Source: CAYRGC01 sp964423795
GTDB lineage: Bacteria; Patescibacteriota; Gracilibacteria; Peribacterales; Peribacteraceae
Direction of reading: 5' to 3'
Length of the DNA stretch: 13,270 bases
NCBI GenBank assembly: GCA_964423795.1
Contig: CAYRGC010000027.1
Span: forward strand, 1 to 13,270
The notes beneath the pieces are model-generated. The model was not told where the DNA came from. It searched no databases and worked only from the letters and a program-made list of their open reading frames with translations. Both the position numbers and the translations under genes were made by a program. Each line of letters begins with the position of its first letter. Within the stretch, counting starts at the first letter, position 1. Shown one piece after another: positions 1 through 6,353 of this stretch.

Positions 1-1629
1 GCCGGTGCCCGTGAGGGTGAGGCCCTGGTCGGCGTGGTACTGGGTGTTGGTGTCGACCGTGGCCGAGGAGCATACGAGGTTGCCGGAGGCATCGGTGATG
101 AGGGCACCGCAGCTATTGAAGCCGCCGGACGCGAGGCGAAGTCCGCTCTGCAGGACGGCATTTCCCTCGATCGAGAGCGTGCCGGAGGAAGCCAGGGCGT
201 TCTTGGCGAAGATCGTGGAACCCGAGACCGTTTGGAAGCGGACGAGGGAGCCGGAGACGGTCGCGTTGAGGCGGAAGGCGTTGCTCGAAAGCGAGAGACC
301 CTGACCGGCGCGATAGGAAGCGCCGCCGGCGCCGCCATCGTCATCGTCGCAGACGATCTTGCCGTCCGGACCGACGGTGAGGACGCCGCCGTTCGCGTAC
401 CCGGAGCAATCGCCGACGCCGTTAAGGTACACGTCGCCCTCCGCGACGAAGGAACCGCTCGCGGTGAGCGAGTCGGAAACATGGATATCGGACGCCGAGA
501 GACGGGAGCCGACATACGCGTCGCCGCTCACGATGAGATCGCCGCTGCTCGTGAGGACGTCGTCCGCGTGGAGCACCGCGCCCGACGCCTCTCCGGTGAT
601 GCGGAGTCCGACGCCGATGACGTCGATCCTGAGGGCGCCCGCCATCGTGTCGCCGTCGACGTTCACATAGCGCGCGTCGGCGTCACCCTGCGTCAGATCA
701 CCGCCGCCGCCCTGGATGATCGTGGTGTTGTTCGTGATCGCGGTCGAATTGCCTCCTCCGCCCCCTCCGCCGCCGCGCGGAACGTCGTTCGAGTCTGCGG
801 CCGAATGCATGCCGTTGTCGTCGCCGTACGGGATGGGACGACGGCCGTAACCCGGCTGGAAAACGCCGGGGAAATCGGACCACACTGCCCGTCCGTCGAC
901 GATCATGAGAATCTGTCCGTCCTTGGCACCTTTCGGCACGGAGATCTGGGCGATGCGCTGGCGAAATTCCAAGCGCGTCTGCACGTTGGCGCTCGGGGCG
1001 TTCATCACCTGGGGCAACGGACGGACGGAGGAGGCGCTCGACGCGGCGGGGGTAATGGGCGCAAGAGGCGGAACCACGCGTCTGCCGTCGCCGATCCACG
1101 AGGGCATCGCGGTCGGCACGGGAGCGGCCGATGAAAGGGCCGCCACCGCCATGCGCGACGCCGAGGAAGCGGATGCGGTCACGGATGCGACGAGCGGGAC
1201 GGGCTGCCGCATCGAGGGAATCAGGAGCCCGACGGCGGAACCCGTCACGCCGCTTTGGAACAACTGGCTGAGATCGGCGCCGAAGACCGGGGTCTGCATC
1301 AGGAGCAGCAACGTCGCAGCCGCGATCGAGACGGCCAATCTCCCGCGAGACGCGCGTTCGGGCTCACCGAACCGTCCGAAGCATTCGTGGCGGTACCGCA
1401 CGATCTGGCGCTCGATGTGCGGCACGGAATATCCCGTGGCGCGCGCGAGGTATTGGCGCACGACGCCCTTGTCGCGCGGCGCAAGCGAGGCGTAGTCCAC
1501 CTCGGCAAGCACGCCGATGATCCACGAGAGGCGCTCGTCGCGGGTCACGCCGTCGACCATCGTGGAGGGCACCTGGCGGGTAGCCAGGGCGTTCTGCATC
1601 TCGGCCAGCGTGGGGATCGGTGCGTGCAT
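1..1629 (-). CDS. Membrane-anchored tail-fibre-like surface protein with integrase-type N-terminal helical domain (3' end cut off)
   Basis: An uninterrupted minus-strand frame of 543 codons runs from ATG at 1629 off the left window edge, so the C-terminus is missing. Residues ~25-85 (SWIIGVLAEVDY, RDKGVVRQYLARATGYS, IERQIVRYR) resemble the helical DNA-binding-type N-terminal domain of DDE integrases I recall from CPR genomes. Residues ~98-117 form one hydrophobic membrane segment. A Ser/Ala/Pro-rich stretch (~130-210), a short conserved region ending VDGRAVW (~220-250) and a run of eight Gly (286-293) follow. Then comes a phage tail-fibre-type motif DARYVNVDGDTMAGAL (318-333) and beta-rich Ser/Thr/Gly modules. 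Two modules share a plan: a Cys, then L-T-(V/D)-x-x-x-G-(K/N)-(I/L)-V-C (two-Cys spacing), then Y-x-A-x-Q-G-L-x-L (439-447 and 531-539). Inferred role: cell-surface stalk or adhesin. The first 97 residues would be cytoplasmic. Domain calls come from motif reading only; the open frame itself is certain. Confidence 0.8.
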   Translation of the reverse strand, partial: MHAPIPTLAEMQNALATRQVPSTMVDGVTRDERLSWIIGVLAEVDYASLAPRDKGVVRQYLARATGYSVPHIERQIVRYRHECFGRFGEPERASRGRLAVSIAAATLLLLMQTPVFGADLSQLFQSGVTGSAVGLLIPSMRQPVPLVASVTASASSASRMAVAALSSAAPVPTAMPSWIGDGRRVVPPLAPITPAASSASSVRPLPQVMNAPSANVQTRLEFRQRIAQISVPKGAKDGQILMIVDGRAVWSDFPGVFQPGYGRRPIPYGDDNGMHSAADSNDVPRGGGGGGGGNSTAITNNTTIIQGGGGDLTQGDADARYVNVDGDTMAGALRIDVIGVGLRITGEASGAVLHADDVLTSSGDLIVSGDAYVGSRLSASDIHVSDSLTASGSFVAEGDVYLNGVGDCSGYANGGVLTVGPDGKIVCDDDDGGAGGASYRAGQGLSLSSNAFRLNATVSGSLVRFQTVSGSTIFAKNALASSGTLSIEGNAVLQSGLRLASGGFNSCGALITDASGNLVCSSATVDTNTQYHADQGLTLTGTG

Positions 1630-2067
1630 TTTGGTTTTCGTGTGTGCGTTTTTGTTTCGTGTCGCGCGCGAAATCTCCTGAGTGTACCAAAAATCACCCG
1701 CGCGCTCAATGGAGGCGAGTGAACTTTTCGCTCGTATCCTAGCCAAAATTTACTATTACAAACTACTTAGAAAATTTTGTAAAGCCAACGGCTGCATTGC
1801 AACAAATAAATAATGTTTTCTTATAAATTTTCATGAATCGAAGAACGAGCTAAGAATTCCACGATGATGGTGACCATCTTTTTCTTAATGAAATATATAT
1901 TATTTTGTGTCAACTATCAGATAGCCACTGGGAACATGTCATTTTCTCTCTGAAAAAGTAAACAACACTTTTTCCAGAAAAGATCAATTCGAGAGTGCAT
2001 ACGAAAACCGGCGAACGGCAAACGAAGGATTGTCGGACGATCGCGTTTTCCCTCCGGTCGCGTCTGC
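1630..2067. other. AT-rich intergenic region without a gene
   Basis: Apart from the promoter at 1681-1709, I see no gene in this stretch. About 1735-1990 is markedly AT-rich compared with the GC-rich flanks. It holds a hairpin at 1950-1977 (CTGAAAAAGT pairing with ACTTTTTCCAG, one bulge, loop AAACAAC) and a short palindrome GATGGTGACCATC near 1864-1876 followed by TTTTTCTT. Either could weakly terminate transcription, but neither serves an obvious gene. The composition resembles the cassette spacers at the right end of the window, although I find no shared repeat. Confidence 0.5.
1681..1709 (-). promoter_or_regulatory. Promoter of the tail-fibre-like gene
   Basis: On the minus strand, TTGAGC (1709-1704) and TACACT (1686-1681) are separated by exactly 17 nt. 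Each hexamer matches the sigma-70 consensus at 4 of 6 positions. Transcription would start near 1674 and leave a leader of about 45 nt, rich in A and C and without a Shine-Dalgarno sequence. This differs from the leaderless arrangement seen at most core genes. Confidence 0.5.
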
Positions 2068-2073
2068 TATCCT
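2068..2073 (+). promoter_or_regulatory. -10 element of purC, leaderless geometry
   Basis: TATCCT ends exactly 6 nt before the purC ATG at 2080, so transcription would begin at or next to the A of ATG. No convincing -35 or Shine-Dalgarno sequence is present. Confidence 0.5.
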
Positions 2074-2079
2074 CCCGCC

Positions 2080-3054
2080 ATGCCCGCTCCCGACACCCTC
2101 CGTCCTTTTCTCTCGACGACCCTCGACCGCACTGATTTTCCGGACCTCGGGAAGAAGTACGGCGGCAAGGTCCGCGACGTGTACGACATCGGGAAGGACA
2201 TCATCCTCGTCGCCACCGACCGGCAGTCGGCCTTCGACAAGCAATGGTGCACGATCCCCCTCAAGGGGCAGGTGCTGAACCAGTTGAGCAACTGGTGGTT
2301 CGAGCAGATCAAGGACGTGATGCCCACACACGTCGTCGCGACGCCCGATCCGAACGTCACGATCGCGCGCAAGCTCAAGATGGTGAAGGTGGAAGTGGTC
2401 GTGCGCGCGTACATGACCGGTTCCACGTCCACGTCAGTCTGGGTGAACTACCAGAACGGCGTACGGAACTTCTGCGGCAACCCCCTGCCCGAGGGCATAA
2501 TGAAGAACCAAAAGCTGCCGAACGTGATCTTCACCCCGTCGACCAAGCCCGAAAGCGGACATGACGAATCCATGAGTCCCGAGGAACTGATCGCCCGCGG
2601 CGACACCACGCGCGCGGAGATCGACAAGGTGAAAGACTACGCCCTCGCGCTCTTCAAACGCGGGCAGGAAGTGGCGGCCGAGCGCGGCCTCATCCTCGTC
2701 GATACGAAGTACGAGATGGGCTACGACGCGGAAGGAGTGCTGCGCGTCGGAGACGAGGTGCATACGCCCGATTCCTCGCGCTACTGGATCGCCTCCTCCT
2801 ACGAGGAGCGCATGGCGGCGGGCAAGGAGCCGGAATCGCTCGACAAGGAGTTCTTCCGCCTCTGGCTCAAGGGCGCCGGCTACGTGGGCGACGACGGCCC
2901 GCAGCCGCAGGTGACCGACGACGTACGCATGATGCTCGCGGCGAAGTACATCGGCCTCTACGAGAAGATGACCGGCCAGGCGTTCGAGATCCCGAAGGAC
3001 GCGGACGTGGCGGGAAGGATCGAACGGAACATCAAGGCGTACCTCAAGAGGTAA
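2080..3054 (+). CDS. purC: Phosphoribosylaminoimidazole-succinocarboxamide (SAICAR) synthase
   Basis: This 324-residue protein is SAICAR synthase, which condenses CAIR with aspartate using ATP in de novo purine synthesis in the cytoplasm. Visible family motifs are GGKVRDVYD (28-36), ATDRQSAFD (45-53), the substrate loop VVVRAYMTGS (106-115), LPEG (136-139), FTPSTKPESGHDE (151-163), LVDTKYEMG (206-214) and DEVHTPDSSRYW (225-236). The length (~320 aa) and insertions around YQNGVRNFCG fit the longer form of the family (about 300 aa, as in yeast ADE1) rather than the ~240-aa E. coli form. The ATG at 2080 sits 6 nt after a -10 hexamer, with no ribosome-binding site, and the first motifs follow at the expected distance. 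It ends in TAA and converges on the DUF192 gene across a long inverted repeat. No other purine gene is in the window. Confidence 0.96.
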   Translation: MPAPDTLRPFLSTTLDRTDFPDLGKKYGGKVRDVYDIGKDIILVATDRQSAFDKQWCTIPLKGQVLNQLSNWWFEQIKDVMPTHVVATPDPNVTIARKLKMVKVEVVVRAYMTGSTSTSVWVNYQNGVRNFCGNPLPEGIMKNQKLPNVIFTPSTKPESGHDESMSPEELIARGDTTRAEIDKVKDYALALFKRGQEVAAERGLILVDTKYEMGYDAEGVLRVGDEVHTPDSSRYWIASSYEERMAAGKEPESLDKEFFRLWLKGAGYVGDDGPQPQVTDDVRMMLAAKYIGLYEKMTGQAFEIPKDADVAGRIERNIKAYLKR

Positions 3055-3059
3055 GCGCC

Positions 3060-3112
3060 AAATCCCAACGCCCAACAACCAATTGGTTTTTGGTGCTTGG
3101 TCCTTGGGACTT
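3060..3112. terminator. Imperfect inverted repeat between convergent purC and DUF192 genes
   Basis: The arms AAATCCCAACGCCCAA... and ...TTGGTCCTTGGGACTT pair imperfectly around a central CCAATTGG. Both arms are built from repeated CCAA/TTGG words. The position directly between two convergent stop codons suggests a bidirectional terminator, but there is no clean T-tract on either strand, so the function is inferred. Confidence 0.5.
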
Positions 3113-3627
3113 CAGTCCTGAATGAGCATCCACCCATCCCCGACTCCCCATTTCGCGACGGAGCCCGCGGGCACCTCGAGCGCGTAGAGCGCGGAAAGGC
3201 GCGAGGAGTAGGTGGCGCAGGGATCGGCCGCGCAGGGCGTCATCGTGAGCGCGGAGACGAATCGCTTCTGCGCGTCGAAATAGATGATGTCGAGGGGGAT
3301 GAGGGTGTTCTTCATCCAGAACCGGAGCGTTTGCTCGGTATCGAAGGTGAAAAGCATGCCAGCGTCGTCCGCGAGGGAATCCCGCCACATGAGGCCTTTT
3401 TCCTGTTCTTCGCGGGTGCGGGCGTCCTCCGCGCGCACCGTCACGACGGTTCCGTCGGGCGACCGCAGCGCGATGTCCCGTCCCGGACGGACAGCGGCAG
3501 ATGCCGTCGGCGAGCCACTGGCGGCGGCGGACGACGAGTCGGGAGGCAGAAGCGGCTCGACGGGCGCGCTCGCGCAGGCGGAAAGAAGCATCGCGACGCA
3601 GGCCGAAAGCGAAAGGAGGCGACGCAT
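3112..3627 (-). CDS. DUF192 family lipoprotein
   Basis: This 171-residue protein opens with a lipoprotein signal peptide (MRRLLSL..., lipobox LSAC, lipidated Cys18). A low-complexity Ser/Ala/Pro linker (~20-48) leads to a DUF192 domain (~52-168). Family landmarks are EEQEKGLMWRDSL (73-85), GMLFTFD (90-96), FWMKNTLIPLDIIYFD (103-118) and TPCAADPCATYS (130-141, Cys132 and Cys137), then LEVPAGSVAKWGVGDG (150-165). The family is widespread and extracytoplasmic, and its molecular role is not established. The ATG lies 1 nt after the rpe stop (TGA-C-ATG), with no Shine-Dalgarno sequence and no -10 motif at the usual spacing. Translation is therefore probably coupled to rpe. A longer protein is unlikely because the signal peptide begins right at this start. 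Confidence 0.92.
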   Translation of the reverse strand: MRRLLSLSACVAMLLSACASAPVEPLLPPDSSSAAASGSPTASAAVRPGRDIALRSPDGTVVTVRAEDARTREEQEKGLMWRDSLADDAGMLFTFDTEQTLRFWMKNTLIPLDIIYFDAQKRFVSALTMTPCAADPCATYSSRLSALYALEVPAGSVAKWGVGDGWMLIQD

Positions 3628-3628
3628 G

Positions 3629-4276
3629 TCAGGAGCCGCGCAGCGCGGCGATGGCGCCCGCGCGATCAGGCGTCCGGAAGATGAAACTCGCGGCGACGAG
3701 GCTCGTGGCTCCCGCCTCGCGGCAGAGAATGGCCGTGTCGGCGTCGATGCCGCCGTCCATCTGGATCGCGAGCGAGGGGTGGCTCTTGCGGATGTCGCGC
3801 ACCTTCGCGAGCACCTCGGGCATGAAATGCTGGCCCGCGAACCCGGGGACCACCGACATCACGAGCACGAGGTCGATGTCGTCGATCACGTCGTCGATCG
3901 CGGAGACGGGCGTGGAGGGATTGATGGCGATGCCGGCCGTGGCCTTGCCCGCGCGGATCTCCTCGATGAGCGCGCGCCGATCGACCGAGGAAGTGACGGC
4001 TTCCGCGTGGAACGTGATGTGCTTGGCCCTGAGCTTGAGGAATTCCGCGATGCGGGAACCCGGATTGCTCACCATCAGGTGAATATCGAGCGGGAGTTTG
4101 GTACGCACGCACTTCATCACCGGCGCGCCGAAGGAGAGGTTCGGCACGAAATGCCCGTCCATCACGTCCACCTGGATCGCGTCGGCGACGTCCTCGATGG
4201 TTTCCACTTCTTCCTGCAGGCGGCCGAGATCTGCCGCGAGGATGGAGGGGACGACGGCGATGCGGGGGGCTGGCAT
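3629..4276 (-). CDS. rpe: Ribulose-phosphate 3-epimerase
   Basis: This 215-residue TIM-barrel enzyme interconverts ribulose 5-phosphate and xylulose 5-phosphate in the pentose phosphate pathway. Motifs: VPSILAADLG (9-18), VDVMDGHFVPN (36-46, catalytic/metal Asp37), DIHLMV (64-69, metal His66), MSVVPGFAGQ (140-149, phosphate-loop region), and MDGGID (173-178, catalytic/metal Asp174). The length is normal for the family. One oddity: the residue two before Asp37, usually a metal-binding His (HVDVMDG), is Gln35 here. The ATG at 4276 lies 15 nt after the permease stop but has its own -10 element 6 nt upstream, so rpe can be transcribed independently. The downstream DUF192 gene follows after 1 nt and probably shares the mRNA. 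Confidence 0.95.
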   Translation of the reverse strand: MPAPRIAVVPSILAADLGRLQEEVETIEDVADAIQVDVMDGHFVPNLSFGAPVMKCVRTKLPLDIHLMVSNPGSRIAEFLKLRAKHITFHAEAVTSSVDRRALIEEIRAGKATAGIAINPSTPVSAIDDVIDDIDLVLVMSVVPGFAGQHFMPEVLAKVRDIRKSHPSLAIQMDGGIDADTAILCREAGATSLVAASFIFRTPDRAGAIAALRGS

Positions 4277-4282
4277 GGCCGA

Positions 4283-4288
4283 ATGATA
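4283..4288 (-). promoter_or_regulatory. -10 element of rpe, leaderless geometry
   Basis: On the minus strand TATCAT ends exactly 6 nt before the rpe ATG. It sits in the 15-nt gap after the permease gene, so rpe seems to have its own promoter despite the operon-like spacing. Confidence 0.55.
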
Positions 4289-4291
4289 CGC

Positions 4292-5209
4292 TCAGAAGAG
4301 GATCGCGACCATGAGCGGGATGTAGACGAGCGCGAAGGCCGTGCTCAGGAAGACCGTCGTCGCGGCCTTGGCGGGCTCGGCGCGGAGGTCGGTCGCGAAC
4401 GCCACCGTGTTCGCGGCGATCGGCACGATGGAAAGGAGCAGCAGGATCCGGTGCGCGTCTTCGCCGAGATACCCCGTCCACGCGCGGTCGGCGGAGACCG
4501 CGAGGAACATCAGGAACGGCCAGAGGAGGAATTTGAAGGAGAAGGCGAGCAATGTGAACGCGCGGTCGATGCGGATGCGATCCACGGACGAGAGACCGAG
4601 CCCCACCATGAGCGACCCGGCAACGGAGTACGCGCCGCGCATGTTCACGAACATGTCGTTCAAGGCGCCCGGCAACGCGGGATGGAACGCGTTGATCGCG
4701 AGACCGGCGGCGCAGGCGTACGGCGCCGGAAGCCGGAGAAGACGCCGGAAACTTTCCCCGGCGGTATGCCGTCCGCGCGCGACGAGGAAATACCCGAGCG
4801 TGCTTTCGAAGAGGAGCGCGCCGAGCGAGCCCAGCACCATCAGGCCCGCGCTCTTCTCGCCGAAGAGCGCGATCGCCACGGGCAGGCCGAAGTATCCGGT
4901 GTTCCCCGTGCCGCAGGCGAACGCGAGGATGTTGCGGTGGGCGTCGGTCCAGAAGAGCGACGCGACGGCGTACGCAAGCAGGCAGGTCGCGATGCAGAGA
5001 ACGAAGAAGGTGCCGGGAAGGAGCAGGAGCGACGGACGGAGGTCGAGCGCGAGGACGCTATGGAAGATCACCGCGGGCGACAGGATGTAGATGAGCACTC
5101 GCGCGATCGATTCCCCCTGCACCTTGAGGCGCTTTCCCGCGAACCACCCGAGCCCGATGACGACGTACAGCGGAGCAAGCTTGCCGACGAGCGCGAGGAA
5201 GATGGCGAT
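4292..5209 (-). CDS. AEC (auxin efflux carrier) family permease, probable ATC start
   Basis: An integral membrane protein of about 305 residues from the chosen start, the usual AEC/PF03547 size (about 300-320). It begins with a hydrophobic helix (IAIFLALVGKLAPLYVVIGL). Other features are the GKRLKVQGESIARVLIYILSPAVIFHSV region, the central AFACGTGNTGYFGLPVAIALFG stretch (family-typical N-T-G-x-x-G-x-P), and hydrophobic helices to the end. AEC proteins export or exchange organic anions; the substrate here is unknown. The open frame extends upstream to an ATG at 5341, but that 44-residue extension translates an intergenic hairpin and is not AEC-like. Within the frame, ATC at 5209 lies exactly 6 nt after TATGAT, the spacing seen at other starts here, and gives the right N-terminus. 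A TTG about 17 codons upstream (~322 aa) is the main alternative. Confidence 0.85.
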   Translation of the reverse strand: MAIFLALVGKLAPLYVVIGLGWFAGKRLKVQGESIARVLIYILSPAVIFHSVLALDLRPSLLLLPGTFFVLCIATCLLAYAVASLFWTDAHRNILAFACGTGNTGYFGLPVAIALFGEKSAGLMVLGSLGALLFESTLGYFLVARGRHTAGESFRRLLRLPAPYACAAGLAINAFHPALPGALNDMFVNMRGAYSVAGSLMVGLGLSSVDRIRIDRAFTLLAFSFKFLLWPFLMFLAVSADRAWTGYLGEDAHRILLLLSIVPIAANTVAFATDLRAEPAKAATTVFLSTAFALVYIPLMVAILF

Positions 5210-5215
5210 GCTCCG

Positions 5216-5221
5216 ATCATA
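5216..5221 (-). promoter_or_regulatory. -10 element of the AEC permease, leaderless geometry onto an ATC codon
   Basis: TATGAT on the minus strand is followed by CGGAGC and then ATC, the proposed start codon. The spacing matches the 6-nt rule of the neighbouring genes. An out-of-frame ATG lies inside the hexamer itself and cannot serve this reading frame. Confidence 0.5.
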
Positions 5222-5289
5222 GCAAAATGCCCGGCGAACTTTTTTGCTTGCCGCGAGCAATCTGACTGAATAAAAGAAGTGTAAAAGGT

Positions 5290-5330
5290 GGAAGAGGTGT
5301 GAAAGGTGGGTCACCTTTTTCACCTCTTCC
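5290..5330 (-). terminator. Terminator-like hairpin downstream of rpiB
   Basis: Two 19-nt arms (5290-5308 and 5312-5330) pair at 17 positions around a 3-nt loop. The sequence consists of repeated GGTG/GAAG words. It lies about 20 nt after the rpiB stop and before the permease promoter. On the minus strand the stem is followed by CCACCTTTTACAC and then a T-rich stretch, so termination of rpiB transcription is likely. Confidence 0.6.
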
Positions 5331-5350
5331 GCTTCTTTCACCTCTGCTGC

Positions 5351-5785
5351 TCACTCCAGATCCTTGACGCGCGCCACATGCCGCCCTCCCTCGAACGGCG
5401 TCTCCAGGAAGAGGTCGACGATGCGAAGCGCGAGGTCCGGCTTGGTGAGACGCGCGCCGAGACTGAGCACGTTCGCGTCGTTGTGGGCGCGCGCGAGCGT
5501 GGCGGTCTCCTCGCTGTAGCAGAGCGCCGCGCGGATGCCGCGCACCTTGTTCGCCGCCATCGCTTCGCCGTTGCCGCTTCCGCCGAAGACGATCGCGGGA
5601 GATCCGATCTCGAGCGCCCTCGCGCACGCCTTGCGGATGACGGCGGGGTAATCGACCGGATCGGCGGAGAACGCCCCCTCGTCGATCACGTCGATCTTCT
5701 TCTCGAGGAGATGCTTCTTCACGATTTCCTTGAGCGGGTAGCCGGCGTGGTCGGAACCGAGGACGATGCGTGGAGGCAGGGGCAT
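5351..5785 (-). CDS. rpiB: Ribose-5-phosphate isomerase B
   Basis: This 144-residue enzyme interconverts ribose 5-phosphate and ribulose 5-phosphate. Motifs: GSDHAGYPLKE (10-20), DYPAV (45-49), FGGSGNGEAMAANKVRG (67-83), CYSEETATLARAHNDANVLSLGAR (89-112) and FEGGRHVARV (131-140). The loop GGSGNGE matches the mycobacterial-type enzyme, in which a Glu (here Glu74) is the catalytic base. In the E. coli type (CGTGIG) a Cys does this job. The ATG at 5785 sits 6 nt after TACGAT with no Shine-Dalgarno sequence. Its product feeds rpe, which lies two genes downstream on the same strand, although each gene appears to have its own promoter. Confidence 0.95.
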   Translation of the reverse strand: MPLPPRIVLGSDHAGYPLKEIVKKHLLEKKIDVIDEGAFSADPVDYPAVIRKACARALEIGSPAIVFGGSGNGEAMAANKVRGIRAALCYSEETATLARAHNDANVLSLGARLTKPDLALRIVDLFLETPFEGGRHVARVKDLE

Positions 5786-5791
5786 GCGCCC

Positions 5792-5797
5792 ATCGTA
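5792..5797 (-). promoter_or_regulatory. -10 element of rpiB, leaderless geometry
   Basis: TACGAT on the minus strand, then GGGCGC, then ATG: the same 6-nt spacing seen at purC, rpe, tpiA, slipin and dprA. Confidence 0.5.
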
Positions 5798-5891
5798 ACC
5801 CGAACGTCTTTTTTCCGCACCGGCCTACGAACCCGCGGCGACGATCAGGCAATGATTGGCCTTCCGCAGCCACGAAGAGGAAACTTCGTCC

Positions 5892-6353
5892 ATGGGAATC
5901 CTGCTACGGTCGGACAAAGAAAGGGAAACCCGGCTGGATGGCCCCGAGGCAAAGACCGAGTTCGTCTCCCTTCCCCCGGAGATCGAGAGCATCCGCGAGG
6001 ATATCTCCTGGCTCCTGGCGTGTCCGCATGCCTCCCCCGACACGCTCGAAGGAGCGGTCGCGACGGGCCGCCCTTTGACGCCGCTCGTGGAACGTCACAT
6101 TCCGCTCATCAACCGTTTCCTGCGCCAAGGGTTCTCGAGGCTGCGCATCGAGATCCCCGATCCGAGCCTGCGCCTCTCGGACGAGCCCTCGTCGATTCTC
6201 TCGCAGATGCTGTTCGACGGATTCCTCACCGGAGCTCCGGTCGCGCTCGGGGACGGACACTACGTCGTCGACGCGATGGAAAGGGACCGATGGCGGTACC
6301 CCGTCTTCCGCGTCCGTCCCGGGGGGTCGCTTCCGGCCGGGATTCAGAAATAA
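5892..6353 (+). CDS. Hypothetical protein, small and soluble
   Basis: I do not recognise this protein (153 residues from ATG 5892). It is the best-looking frame here: a charged N-terminus, then SLPPEIESIREDISWLLACPH (26-46), an amphipathic stretch with LVERHIPLINRFLRQGFSRLRIEIPDPSLRL (65-95), and SILSQMLFDGFLTGAPVALGDGHYVVDAMERDRW (101-134). There is no signal peptide or membrane segment. The start is uncertain, because a TTG at 5856 would add 12 residues. Just before ATG 5892 a perfect 6-bp hairpin (ACGAAG/CTTCGT, 5872-5889) carries a purine-rich AGGAAA loop 2 nt from the start codon. The end overlaps the convergent kinase-like gene by 10 nt. It diverges from rpiB. Confidence 0.7.
   Translation: MGILLRSDKERETRLDGPEAKTEFVSLPPEIESIREDISWLLACPHASPDTLEGAVATGRPLTPLVERHIPLINRFLRQGFSRLRIEIPDPSLRLSDEPSSILSQMLFDGFLTGAPVALGDGHYVVDAMERDRWRYPVFRVRPGGSLPAGIQK

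Noticed and set aside
34..1134. 366-codon plus-strand frame
   Set aside because: It is an antisense shadow of the tail-fibre-like gene, low in complexity and rich in Arg, Gly and Ala.
3284..5269. 661-codon plus-strand frame opposite rpe and the permease
   Set aside because: It is Arg/Glu/Asp-rich shadow translation of GC-rich genes; the minus strand encodes recognisable families over the same span.
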